Assembly (NCBI GenBank): GCA_018266795.1
Contig: JAFDZV010000014.1
Span: 22,029 to 86,028, forward strand
From: Bacteroidota bacterium
GTDB taxonomy: Bacteria; Bacteroidota; Ignavibacteria; OLB7
DNA: 64,000 bases
Direction of reading: 5' to 3'
Below the pieces are notes generated by a model. The model made no database searches. It saw only the letters and a program-made list of their open reading frames with translations, and was not told the origin of the DNA. Positions 45,137-53,483 of the stretch are shown here, piece by piece. The position numbers and the translations under genes were made by a program. Numbering within the stretch: position 1 is the first letter of the stretch; each line of letters starts with the position of its first letter.

Positions 45137-45820
45137 TCAGCCGATGGTATTCGCCGTGCGTTCCTGCGATGCGGGCGCCGCCATCCGGAGCCCGAGCACG
45201 AGGTAGAACACGAAGTGGCGGCGTACGAAGAAGCTCCATGCGATGCTTCGTCCGGCTGCAGCGGCCCGTGCTGCATATGCATCCAGAATCTGCTTCCGGC
45301 CGATCGAGTCGGGGGTTGCCGTGCGGTAGAAACTGCCTCTCGCCTCGCGCTGGCGCTCGTTGGAGAGGTAGGGGAATCGGCGAAGCGCGGCGGCCGTTAT
45401 CTCCGGGATCACGTTGAGGATGACCACGGCATCGGGCCGGGCAATGCGAAGGATCTCCTCCAGCAGATCGAAGTGCTCCACATGGCTGCCGTGCCACGAC
45501 ATCGGGTTGTCGGCAACGATCAGACCGTAGCGCATTGAAGCATTTTTTGCGGCGAGATACGTATCGGTGATGGTGATCTTTGCGTCCGGCACGGTACGCC
45601 GGAACTCCGCGGCCCGCTTCGGGTCCAGCTCCCATGCATCGAGGCTCCGAACGCGTGCCGCATAATCGATTGTGTGAAACGTGCCGGTCCCTCCGAACAT
45701 CTCCAGTGCATCCAGCTCATCCAACCGCACACCCAACCGTTTCAGGCGGCGCATCACGCGCTGCATGGGGCTCAGTTGCATTGTGCGGCGCACGGCGCGC
45801 AGCAGTTCGCGCAGCATCAT
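45137..45820 (-). CDS. predicted class I SAM-dependent methyltransferase
   Basis: 227 residues on the minus strand. LEMFGGTGTFHTIDYA is motif I of a SAM-binding Rossmann fold, WELDPKRAAEF is the acidic loop, and YGLIVADNPMSWHG resembles motif IV. LLEEILRIARPDAVVILNVIPEI fits the later strands. It is convergent with the deacetylase gene (3-base gap) and divergent from the nucleotidyltransferase. Substrate unknown, but polysaccharide methylation is plausible from context. Confidence 0.65.
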   Translation of the reverse strand: MMLRELLRAVRRTMQLSPMQRVMRRLKRLGVRLDELDALEMFGGTGTFHTIDYAARVRSLDAWELDPKRAAEFRRTVPDAKITITDTYLAAKNASMRYGLIVADNPMSWHGSHVEHFDLLEEILRIARPDAVVILNVIPEITAAALRRFPYLSNERQREARGSFYRTATPDSIGRKQILDAYAARAAAAGRSIAWSFFVRRHFVFYLVLGLRMAAPASQERTANTIG

Positions 45821-45949
45821 CGGCGGCTCCGTGCGATACCGGCATGCGGGGCCATGCTTCGCCCTGCCTGCCGGAGCGATCGTGCCGCCGGCAGCCTGTC
45901 TTCGGCGGTGGGGGGATGTGCCGGGGCCATTATCGCATTCATTGACTTC

Positions 45950-46657
45950 GTGAAGGCTCTACTTCTTGCAGCGGGGCTCGGCACGCGTCTGCGGCCGATC
46001 ACCGACTCGATTCCGAAATGTCTGGTTCCGGTCGCCGGGCGGCCACTGCTGGCCTGGTGGATGGATCTGCTCGCGCAGCACGATGTTGCCGACGTGCTGA
46101 TCAATTTGCACTTTTTGCCGGAGCCGGTGCTCCGTTTTGCGGAGAGCCACGCCGGTCCCGTTCGCATCCACACGGTCATGGAGCCGGAGCTTCTCGGCAG
46201 TGCCGGAACGCTTCACGCGAACCGCGGCTTCTTTCGGGATGAGGAGCAGTTCCTGATTCTCTACGCGGACAATCTCACCGATGTGGATCTCACGCATCTG
46301 GTTCGCTTCAATACGGAGCATCCCGCGCCGCTTACGGTGGGGTTGTTCCACGCGGAGAATCCGTCCGGGAGCGGCATCGTGGAGTTGGACGCCGCCGGAA
46401 CCATCGTCGGCTTCGTGGAGAAGCCTTCGGAACCTGCGAGCGATCTGGCCTCAGCCGGAGTATTCGTGGGCCGGCCGGAGCTGCTCGATGCGGTTGTTCC
46501 CGACCGCATTCCGTACGACTTCGGCGGCCACGTGATGCCGCATCTCATCGGGCGAATGAACGGTGTGATGACGCAGGGATATCTGCGCGATGTCGGGACG
46601 CTGGAAAGCCTTGCGCGCGCCGAGCGGGAGTGGATCGCGGCGCATCATTCGAACTGA
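45950..46657 (+). CDS. hddC: nucleotidyltransferase, probable heptose-1-phosphate guanylyltransferase
   Basis: 235 residues from GTG 45950; KALLLAAGLGTRLRPITDSIPKCLVPVAGRPLL is the pyrophosphorylase signature, with the metal-binding DNL (LILYADNLTDVDL). Alone it could be any NDP-sugar pyrophosphorylase, but hddA-like and gmhA-like genes directly follow. I therefore assign GDP activation of D-glycero-alpha-D-manno-heptose 1-phosphate. No ribosome binding site is evident. Confidence 0.75.
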   Translation: MKALLLAAGLGTRLRPITDSIPKCLVPVAGRPLLAWWMDLLAQHDVADVLINLHFLPEPVLRFAESHAGPVRIHTVMEPELLGSAGTLHANRGFFRDEEQFLILYADNLTDVDLTHLVRFNTEHPAPLTVGLFHAENPSGSGIVELDAAGTIVGFVEKPSEPASDLASAGVFVGRPELLDAVVPDRIPYDFGGHVMPHLIGRMNGVMTQGYLRDVGTLESLARAEREWIAAHHSN

Positions 46658-46778
46658 GCTTCCCGAAGCGGAGGCCCGAACCTACTGTTCCTGTCAAAAC
46701 CGGGATGCGCTCCAGAGCCTGCGGGCCTTGCGGCGCCGAACGTCGGGAACTTCTATTTCGTGATCGACAGCAGACTGC

Positions 46779-47768
46779 ATGATCATAACGCAGACGCCTC
46801 TTCGCATCAGCCTGGCCGGCGGCGGCACCGACCTGCCGGACTACTATCGCCGCAACGGCGGCTACGTGGTCTCGACGGCGATCGACAAGTTCATCTATGT
46901 GATCGTCAACCCGCGCTACGACGACATGATCTATGTCGACTACTCGCGCAAGGAGGTGGTGAGCTCCATCGAGGAGATCGAGCACGAGCTTGTGCGCGAG
47001 GCGGCGCGGATGACCGGCATGACCAACGGCTTCGAGGTTGCGATGATGGCCGACATCCCGTCGGAGGGGTCCGGTCTGGGCTCGTCGAGCAGCCTGACGG
47101 TGGGGCTGCTGAATGCCTTCTATCAGGCGAAGGGGGAGCAGGTAGGCTCCGAGCGGCTTGCGCAGGAGGCCTGCCGGATCGAGATCGATATTCTCGGCAA
47201 GCCGATCGGCCGGCAGGATCAATACATTGCCGCGTACGGCGGTCTCTGCTCGTTCGAGTTCCGCGATGACGATACCGTTGCGGTGGAGCGTATCGTGCTG
47301 CCGCCGGTGTTGAAGCGGAGGATGGAGGCGAACCTTCTCCTGTTCTTCACCAACATCGTGCGCAAGGCCGGCTCCGTGCTGAGCCAGCAGCGCGAGCGGA
47401 TCGGCGAGACGCTGGCGTTTCACGACGCGATCAAGGAGCTTGCGCACGAGGTGCAGGCGGCGATATGCGACGGAAGCTACGATGCGATCGGCGCGGCGCT
47501 TCATCGGAACTGGGAGATGAAGAAGCAGCTTGCCAACGGCGTGAGCAACGAGGAGATCGACGAGATGTACCGTGCCGCGCTGGAAGCCGGCGCGCTTGGC
47601 GGGAAGATCGCAGGCGCAGGCGGCGGCGGCTTCCTGATGCTCTACGCGCGCACGGCCGATCACGACGCCGTGCGCGATGCGCTTGCGAGCTATCGTGAGA
47701 TGCCGTTCCTCTTCGAGCCGTACGGCAGCCGTGTTATCTTCAATCAGGAACGATACAGCTGGAAGTGA
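46779..47768 (+). CDS. hddA: D-glycero-alpha-D-manno-heptose-7-phosphate kinase (GHMP kinase)
   Basis: 329 residues. TPLRISLAGGGTDLPDYY is the start specific to HddA-type GHMP kinases, EGSGLGSSSSLTVGLL is the ATP loop, and GKIAGAGGGGFLMLYA is motif 3. It phosphorylates C1 of heptose 7-phosphate in the GDP-heptose route. 121 bases after hddC and 37 bases before gmhA. Confidence 0.9.
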   Translation: MIITQTPLRISLAGGGTDLPDYYRRNGGYVVSTAIDKFIYVIVNPRYDDMIYVDYSRKEVVSSIEEIEHELVREAARMTGMTNGFEVAMMADIPSEGSGLGSSSSLTVGLLNAFYQAKGEQVGSERLAQEACRIEIDILGKPIGRQDQYIAAYGGLCSFEFRDDDTVAVERIVLPPVLKRRMEANLLLFFTNIVRKAGSVLSQQRERIGETLAFHDAIKELAHEVQAAICDGSYDAIGAALHRNWEMKKQLANGVSNEEIDEMYRAALEAGALGGKIAGAGGGGFLMLYARTADHDAVRDALASYREMPFLFEPYGSRVIFNQERYSWK

Positions 47769-47805
47769 ACATCAACACCGGAAGCGGTGCTTCCCATCAA
47801 TCGAT

Positions 47806-48378
47806 ATGAACTTTTCCGAGTACAGAGCATATACGCAGCGCGCGCTGGAGAGTGTGAACGAAGGGGAGATCACGGCGCTTGTGGAGACGTTGTTCGATGC
47901 GTATCGGCGCGGGGCAATGGTTTTCGTGATCGGCAACGGCGGAAGCGCAGCCAACGCCAGCCACTTCGCGCAGGATCTCGCCAAGGGGACGCGGCCCTCG
48001 CCCGATCATCCGCGGCCGCTGCGTGCGCTCTCGCTTACCGATAACATCGCCTTCTTCTCCGCGCTCGGCAACGACGAGGGGTACGACAAGGTGTTCGTGC
48101 AGCAGCTCCGTACGTTCTGCAGCCCCGGCGACGTTCTCGTGGCGATCTCCGGCAGCGGCAACAGCCCGAACGTTCTGCGCGCGGTGGAGTATGCCAACGC
48201 AAACGGCCTTCACACCGTGGGCGTTACCGGCTTCTCCGGCGGCGCGCTTCACGGCATCGCGGCGCAACGCCTGCACGTGCCGCTCAACGACATGTGCACC
48301 GCGGAGAGCATACACTCCATCGTCTTTCACTATGTGATCCTCGAGCTGCAGAAGCTGCTGGCGGCGGATACGGTGTAG
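47806..48378 (+). CDS. gmhA: sedoheptulose-7-phosphate isomerase (SIS domain)
   Basis: 190 residues. FVIGNGGSAANASHFAQDLAKG and AISGSGNSPNVLRAVEYA are the phosphosugar sites, and DMCTAESIHSIVFHYVILELQ is the C-terminal GmhA signature. It turns sedoheptulose 7-phosphate into heptose 7-phosphate, the first step of the pathway served by hddA and hddC next door. ATG 47806 matches the family start. A gmhB phosphatase gene is absent from the window. Confidence 0.9.
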   Translation: MNFSEYRAYTQRALESVNEGEITALVETLFDAYRRGAMVFVIGNGGSAANASHFAQDLAKGTRPSPDHPRPLRALSLTDNIAFFSALGNDEGYDKVFVQQLRTFCSPGDVLVAISGSGNSPNVLRAVEYANANGLHTVGVTGFSGGALHGIAAQRLHVPLNDMCTAESIHSIVFHYVILELQKLLAADTV

Positions 48379-48379
48379 G

Positions 48380-48398
48380 GCCGCCGGTGTGGGGCGGC
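48380..48398. terminator. small hairpin between convergent genes
   Basis: GCCGCC (48380-48385) and GGCGGC (48393-48398) between gmhA (+) and the GT9 gene (-). Weak, as no T tract follows. Confidence 0.3.
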
Positions 48399-48573
48399 TT
48401 CGCGGGCAATGAGCGGCGCAGAGAGCAGAGGCCGCTCGCCGCGGGCGTTCCCGCGGGGAGCTCGAGAACGTGTGGGGTGGGCTGCGTGCTACGGATAGTG
48501 TGGAACTATCGAACCGTGTTGGATTGTCGGAAGCCGCCACGCATCGAATGTACGGCCTGTCTGTAGCAGGCGT

Positions 48574-49581
48574 TCACACCTTCCGCGCAAGTTCCTCCAC
48601 GGCCTCGGCAACCTGCAGTGCGGTGATGTTCCTCATGCAGTTGAAATGACCCTGCGGGCACTCCTCGCGGCCGATCGCCGTGCATGGTCTGCACCGCAGG
48701 TCCGCAACCTCCACCACTCTGCTGATGGTTCCATAGGGTGCGAAGCCGAACTCCTGAACGGTTGAGCCGAAGATTGCCACAACCGGCCGCTTCCGCGCCG
48801 CGCCGATGTGGGCGAGCGCGGAATCGTTGGTGACCACAACATCGCATGCATCCAGAGCAACGGCGGATTCCAGGAAGTTCGTTGCGCCGGCCAGGTTCAT
48901 GGTATCATCGCCGATGCCGCGTGCAATCACATTGCACAGGTCGCGCTCGTTCGGCGCGCCCATCAGAACGATGCGAGCGCCGAAGCGTGCGGCCAGCATG
49001 CGGCCAAGCTCCACGTATCGCTCCGCGGGCCATCGCTTCGTTGCATGCCGTGCGCCCGGAGCCAGCGCAATCGTCGGCCGGTTGGGGATTGGTGCGATCG
49101 GCGACGATGCCGGCCCGGTGAACAGGTCCAGCCCGAGGCCGTCGTTCACGAGCCCGAAGCGTTCGGCCGCGGCCAGATAGCGCTCCGGGATGGGAACGAT
49201 CGGGCGCCGCCGGTTGCGCTTCAAATGCACCAGCATCCACTTTGCGAGCGACGGCTTGTGGAAGATGCCGTACGCACGTGCGATGCCGGGGCGAATGATG
49301 CGGCTTCGGAGGGAGTTGTGCAGATCGAGTGCGATATCGTACGGTCCGTTGTTCTCCTCCAGCAGGTTCCGGCGCAGGCGCAGCAACGCCGGCAGCCCTG
49401 TTCCGCGCGGAATGGCAACGAGGCGCGCCACATACGGCGAATACCGGAACAGCGGTGCGAACTCCTCCTTGGTGATCACATGCACCTCCGCCTCCGGATA
49501 GCGCCTGTGCAGCGCCCGCAGCGTAAGTGAGGCCAGTACGATGTCGCCGGCCGAGCTGAATCGGATTACGAGTATCTTCAT
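48574..49581 (-). CDS. glycosyltransferase family 9 (heptosyltransferase-like)
   Basis: 335 residues. MKILVIRFSSAGDIVLASLTLRALHRRYP is the classical ADP-heptose:LPS heptosyltransferase start, APGARHATKRWPAERY is the nucleotide-sugar motif and VVTNDSALAHIGAA is the conserved TNDSG-like site. CRPCTAIGREECPQGHFNCMRNI is a Cys-rich C-terminal segment common in GT9 of this group. Together with the GDP-heptose genes it may add heptose to LPS core or to the polysaccharide. Whether it uses ADP- or GDP-heptose cannot be told. Confidence 0.88.
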   Translation of the reverse strand: MKILVIRFSSAGDIVLASLTLRALHRRYPEAEVHVITKEEFAPLFRYSPYVARLVAIPRGTGLPALLRLRRNLLEENNGPYDIALDLHNSLRSRIIRPGIARAYGIFHKPSLAKWMLVHLKRNRRRPIVPIPERYLAAAERFGLVNDGLGLDLFTGPASSPIAPIPNRPTIALAPGARHATKRWPAERYVELGRMLAARFGARIVLMGAPNERDLCNVIARGIGDDTMNLAGATNFLESAVALDACDVVVTNDSALAHIGAARKRPVVAIFGSTVQEFGFAPYGTISRVVEVADLRCRPCTAIGREECPQGHFNCMRNITALQVAEAVEELARKV

Positions 49582-49983
49582 TGCATCGAAGCGCCGCGCC
49601 CCTCGGTTGAGGCTGAAGATGCGCCGGCTCCACCATGTTAGCGAGAAACCCGCGTGCGCTCCAAACGCCTCGTTCAGAGACTCGTTCGTCGTTGAGCGGC
49701 CGCTCCATCGGCTGGCCCGGAAGTAGAGGAAGAGCCGCTTCAGCGGTGAACTAATCGGCCGGGGCGAACGTCTCTACGGCACGCCGCGATGTGCGGTGCC
49801 GTGCGACGGCGGAACGCCGGCCATTTCGGCACTCTTTTCATAGCTTTGCCGGCTGCCAGCGGCCGTCCGTTCCCGAGCGCTTCCACCGGAAGCAGACCCT
49901 GCGAGTGATTCAGGAAGGGAACACTTCGCAGTGCGCACCGGCTGCGGTCTTCTACGAGTCACCTTCTTCTCGCAGCACACTCT
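49582..49983. other. divergent intergenic region with a promoter for the ATPase gene
   Basis: About 400 bases with no gene I can support between the minus-strand GT9 and the plus-strand ATPase. TAGCTTTG at 49841-49848 is an exact TAnnTTTG match; it implies a leader of about 130 bases. No clear minus-strand promoter is seen. Confidence 0.4.
49841..49848 (+). promoter_or_regulatory. minus-7 box for the AAA ATPase gene
   Basis: TAGCTTTG fits TAnnTTTG exactly, 136 bases before ATG 49984. Confidence 0.45.
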
Positions 49984-51510
49984 ATGCCCGACACACGTAT
50001 GCTTCCCTCGACTCTCGGTGCCCTGAAAGCCTCCGGCTACACGTCCGTCTCCGTGAAGGAGGAGATGCGGAGGAATCTGATTCGCAAGCTTCGTGCGGGC
50101 GAGGAGATCTTTCCCGGCATCGTGGGGTTCGAGCAGACCGTGATCCCGCAGCTCATCAATGCCATTCTGGCCAAGCACGACATCATTCTCCTCGGGCTTC
50201 GCGGGCAGGCCAAGACGCGGATTGCGCGGTTGCTGCCGACGCTCCTGGATGAATACATCCCGATCGTGGCCGGCTCCGAGATCAACGACAACCCTTTCGC
50301 ACCGATCAGCGACAGGGCGACGCAGATGATCCGGGAGATGGGGGACGATACGCCGATCGAATGGATCGGCCGTTCCATGCGCTACGGTGAGAAGCTCGCC
50401 ACGCCGGACGTCACCATCGCGGATCTCATCGGCGATATCGATCCCATCAAGGCCGCCAATCAGCGTCTGAGCTATTCGCATGAGGGGGCAATCCACTTCG
50501 GATTGATCCCGCGCACCAACCGCGGCATCTTCGTGATCAATGAACTCCCTGACCTGCAGCCGCGCATCCAGGTTGGCCTGTTCAACATCATGCAGGAGAA
50601 GGATATTCAGATCCGCGGCTTCAACATTCGCATCCCGCTCGATCTCGCCATCATCTTCACGGCGAACCCGGAGGACTACACCAACCGCGGCTCCATCATC
50701 ACGCCGCTGAAGGATCGCATCGATTCGCAGATCCTCACGCACTATCCGCGCACGCTGGAGGACGGCATGGCGATCACGCGCCAGGAGTCGTGGCGCGAGC
50801 GCGGCGACCTGCCGCTGGTGATGCCCTCGTACCTGGAGCAGATCGTGGAGATGATCGCCGTGCAGGCACGCAGTTCGGAGTTCGTGGATCAGCAGTCCGG
50901 CGTCTCGGCCCGCATGACGATTGCAACCGTGGAGGCGCTCGTCTCCAACGCAGAGCGGCGTGCCATCGTCAACGGCGAGCGCGAGATCGTTCCCCGCATC
51001 GTGGATCTCCAGCAGGCGCTTCCCGGCATTACCGGCAAGGTGGAACTGGTGTTCGAAGGGGAGCAGGAGGGGCCGGCGAAGGTGGCGCGTCTGTTGATCA
51101 ACAAGGGCGTGCGCGAGGTGTTCACACTCTACTTTCCGAACCCCTCGGAGCGGCCGCGGCGAAACGGCGGCGAGGGCGCGCAGAAGAACGATCCCTATGC
51201 GCGCATCCTCAAATGGTTCGGTGAGGGGAATACGATCGAGCTGGAGGATACGATGTCGTTCGACGAATACATCAACGAACTATACCGTGTTCCAGGCTTG
51301 AGCGAGCTCGCGATTCAGTACATGAAGGTTGATCCGGCGAACCTGCGCGAGCTGGCCACTGCCATGGAGTTCCTCCTGGATGGTCTGCATCAGTATTCCA
51401 AGGTGGCAAAGGAGGAGGTGGTTGCGCGCGTGAGCTACAAGGACATGCTCGGCACCATCTTCACGATCAAAGGGGGACGCTTCGACGATGAACGCGAGGA
51501 GTACGAGTAG
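49984..51510 (+). CDS. AAA+ ATPase of the MoxR/magnesium-chelatase-I-like type
   Basis: 508 residues. GLRGQAKTRIARLLPTLL is the P-loop with Ala in place of the last Gly, RGIFVINELPDLQPRIQVGLFNIM is the Walker B region with Asn for the usual Asp followed by Glu, and IIFTANPEDYTNRGSIITPLKDRIDSQI is sensor 1 with the arginine finger. The C-terminal 150 residues are an extra domain. The family is annotated variously as magnesium chelatase or sigma-54-interacting protein. MoxR-like ATPases usually act as chaperones with a VWA-domain partner, but none is adjacent; the next gene is convergent. Target unknown. Confidence 0.8.
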   Translation: MPDTRMLPSTLGALKASGYTSVSVKEEMRRNLIRKLRAGEEIFPGIVGFEQTVIPQLINAILAKHDIILLGLRGQAKTRIARLLPTLLDEYIPIVAGSEINDNPFAPISDRATQMIREMGDDTPIEWIGRSMRYGEKLATPDVTIADLIGDIDPIKAANQRLSYSHEGAIHFGLIPRTNRGIFVINELPDLQPRIQVGLFNIMQEKDIQIRGFNIRIPLDLAIIFTANPEDYTNRGSIITPLKDRIDSQILTHYPRTLEDGMAITRQESWRERGDLPLVMPSYLEQIVEMIAVQARSSEFVDQQSGVSARMTIATVEALVSNAERRAIVNGEREIVPRIVDLQQALPGITGKVELVFEGEQEGPAKVARLLINKGVREVFTLYFPNPSERPRRNGGEGAQKNDPYARILKWFGEGNTIELEDTMSFDEYINELYRVPGLSELAIQYMKVDPANLRELATAMEFLLDGLHQYSKVAKEEVVARVSYKDMLGTIFTIKGGRFDDEREEYE

Positions 51511-51563
51511 CGCCCGCGGGCATCGCCGATCCGGTTCGCCCTCTGCTTCGGATCATCTGCGAG

Positions 51564-51596
51564 AGAGGCGCCCTGCAGTATCGCATGGGCGCCTCT
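51564..51596. terminator. bidirectional terminator
   Basis: AGAGGCGCCC (51564-51573) and GGGCGCCTCT (51587-51596) make a perfect 10-bp stem with a 13-base loop between the convergent ATPase and aminotransferase genes. Confidence 0.65.
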
Positions 51597-51630
51597 TCCG
51601 TCATGTACCGATCGGCGGGGCCTGCGGCGA

Positions 51631-52812
51631 TCAATTGCCTGCGGCGTCTGCGAGTACGGCGCGCAGTGCTCCGATCACCTCGGCGACATGTTCCTGCTGG
51701 AACGTGAGCGGCGGAACCAGACGGATCACGGTATCGCTGGTTGCGTTGGCGATGATTCCCCGGTCCAGCAGCGCATCCACAAGCGGTCCTGCCGGAATCG
51801 AAAGCTCCATGCCGGCCATCGCGCCTGCGCCGCGCACCTGTGTCACCAGAGCCGGGAACTCCGCCTGCAGGCCGATGAGTTCGGAGAGAAGCACCGCCCC
51901 CATCATGCGGGCGTGATCCATCAATCCCTCCGAAAGCAGATCCAGCACCGCGCTCCCGGCCGCGCACGCAACGGCATTGCCGCCGAAGGTGGTGCCATGC
52001 TGCCCACTTCCCCATACATGGCTCAGACGCTCGCTGACCAGAATGGCACCAAGCGGCAGACCACCCCCCACGGCCTTCGCCATGGTCACGATGTCCGGCA
52101 CGATGCCGAATCGCTCGAAGCCGAAGAAGTCGCCGGTGCGCCCGGCGCCCGCCTGAATCTCGTCGCCGATCAGGAGAAACCCGTACTGCTCGCGCAGCTC
52201 CGCGATCGCGTCCGCGAACTCCTGCGTTGCCCAGCGCACGCCCCCTTCCCCCTGCAGGAACTCCACCACGATCGCGCAGACATCGTGCGACATCGCGTCG
52301 CGGAGCGCCTGCACATCGTTGAACGGCAGCACCCCGGTCTCCGGAAGGAAGGGGCCCATGCCATCCTTGTAGCGAGGCTTGTCCATGATGGAGAGGGCGC
52401 CGTAGGTGCGGCCGTGGAAGCCGCCGGTGAACCCGAAGATGCGCTGCCGCCCCTCCGCGCTGCCGAAGGCGCGCGCAAGCTTCATCGCCCCTTCGGTTGC
52501 CTCCGTTCCGCTGTTGGTCAGGAACACCTTGTGATAGCCTGTCATCGCGGAAAGCTTCTCCGCGAACGCGATCTGCGCATCCTGATAGAAGTAGTTCGAG
52601 ACATGCATGTAGCGCCGCAACTGCGTCTCGATGGCCTCGATCACGCGAGGGTGGGAGTGCCCGACGCTGTTCACGGCGATGCCGCCGAGAAAGTCCAGAT
52701 ACCGCGTGCCGTCCGCCGCGTAGACATACATCCCTTCGGCGCGCTCCACCACAATCGGCAGCCGCTTGTACGTCGGGAGAAAAAGTTCGTGTTCGCGATC
52801 GATGAGGGACAT
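51631..52812 (-). CDS. class III aminotransferase, acetylornithine aminotransferase-like
   Basis: 393 residues on the minus strand. The PLP-dependent fold is clear: TNSGTEATEGAMKLAR binds the phosphate, FGFTGGFHGRTYGAL follows, LLIGDEIQAGAGRTG carries the Asp for the pyridine nitrogen, and MAKAVGGGLPLGAIL carries the Schiff-base Lys. Length and motifs fit ArgD or related omega-aminotransferases. No arginine genes are nearby, so the exact substrate is uncertain. The start at 52812 lies 10 bases from repeat array E. Confidence 0.88.
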   Translation of the reverse strand: MSLIDREHELFLPTYKRLPIVVERAEGMYVYAADGTRYLDFLGGIAVNSVGHSHPRVIEAIETQLRRYMHVSNYFYQDAQIAFAEKLSAMTGYHKVFLTNSGTEATEGAMKLARAFGSAEGRQRIFGFTGGFHGRTYGALSIMDKPRYKDGMGPFLPETGVLPFNDVQALRDAMSHDVCAIVVEFLQGEGGVRWATQEFADAIAELREQYGFLLIGDEIQAGAGRTGDFFGFERFGIVPDIVTMAKAVGGGLPLGAILVSERLSHVWGSGQHGTTFGGNAVACAAGSAVLDLLSEGLMDHARMMGAVLLSELIGLQAEFPALVTQVRGAGAMAGMELSIPAGPLVDALLDRGIIANATSDTVIRLVPPLTFQQEHVAEVIGALRAVLADAAGN

Positions 52813-52822
52813 GGGGGTGGAG

Positions 52823-53130
52823 GTTAGTAGTTCGTTGTCAGTCGTCAGTAGTTCGTTGTCAGTTGGGACAATGCGCCAAGTCTGAAGTCTCTCAGCCTGT
52901 GTGTTGCGACGGCAACGCGGACACAGCCCTTACAAGATTGGGAGGTCGGAAGAAGTACGGGTTCGACCCCGGGCAGCGCCTTGCAGCACAACCCAAGGTT
53001 GGTAGACAGAACCCTTACGGGATTCGATGATCAGGGATGCTGTGTCGTTGGCCCATATCGCGAGATCGAGTATCAGGCAGGAAGACTCATGCTCTACTTG
53101 GCAACTGACCACAGACTGATGACAACTGAC
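52823..53130. repeat. heptanucleotide repeat array E flanking a 237-base island
   Basis: Six 7-base units (52823-52864) and four inverted units (53102-53129) enclose about 237 bases with no gene. The enclosed segment has two similar CCCTTACxxGATT stretches near 52928 and 53008 and a TTCGACC sequence that only superficially resembles a tRNA arm. The organisation as paired facing arms matches arrays A, B and C, with a longer spacer. Confidence 0.65.
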
Positions 53131-53142
53131 TGGAAAACGAAT

Positions 53143-53177
53143 CGCCCCTCACCATGGCATAGCGCAGGCGAGGGGCG
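53143..53177 (-). terminator. terminator of the tiny ribosomal protein gene
   Basis: CGCCCCTC and GAGGGGCG form an 8-bp stem with a 19-base loop; on the minus strand it is followed by ATTCGTTTTCC, a reasonable T-rich tail. Confidence 0.55.
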
Positions 53178-53202
53178 TGGGAACTTCAGTGGAAGAGCCC
53201 GA

Positions 53203-53298
53203 CTAGCGGTTCTTCTTCTTATGACGATTCTTGCGGAGTCTCTTCTTCCGCTTGTGCGTCGCCATCTTATGACGCTTCCGCTTCTTGCCACACGGCAT
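53203..53298 (-). CDS. AURKAIP1/COX24-type small ribosomal protein (bS22-like)
   Basis: Only 31 residues: MPCGKKRKRHKMATHKRKKR then LRKNRHKKKNR. It is almost entirely Lys, Arg and His, and matches the AURKAIP1/COX24 domain peptides known from Bacteroidota and, as bS22, from actinobacterial ribosomes near the decoding region. AAGGAG stands 8 bases before the ATG, an exact TAnnTTTG promoter box lies 50 bases upstream, and a terminator follows, so it is a complete one-gene transcription unit. Confidence 0.88.
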   Translation of the reverse strand: MPCGKKRKRHKMATHKRKKRLRKNRHKKKNR

Positions 53299-53350
53299 TG
53301 TTCGGCTCCTTCAGATTGGATGTGCTACGGATTGAATTTTAATCGGACCG

Positions 53351-53358
53351 CAAATATA
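53351..53358 (-). promoter_or_regulatory. minus-7 box for the tiny ribosomal protein gene
   Basis: CAAATATA on the plus strand reads TATATTTG on the minus strand, an exact TAnnTTTG match. Confidence 0.5.
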
Positions 53359-53450
53359 CGCAAACCTTCCAAGAACATGGCAAGTCCGGGGCAGCGATTT
53401 CGTTGCAACGGGTTTCGGCCCGGCCGGCTCGTCCGTCCCGGCGGGCGCCT

Positions 53451-53483
53451 ACCGGGCCCGCTTACCGGGCCCGCTTACCGGGC
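53451..53483. repeat. 13-base tandem repeat covering a stop codon
   Basis: ACCGGGCCCGCTT occurs at 53451-53463 and 53464-53476, with a partial third copy (ACCGGGC) from 53477. The minus-strand TPR gene stops inside the second unit. Confidence 0.75.

Noticed and set aside
52950..52980. tRNA-like TTCGACC sequence
   Set aside because: The flanking bases do not pair into a T-arm stem and no acceptor or anticodon stem can be drawn, so it is not a tRNA.
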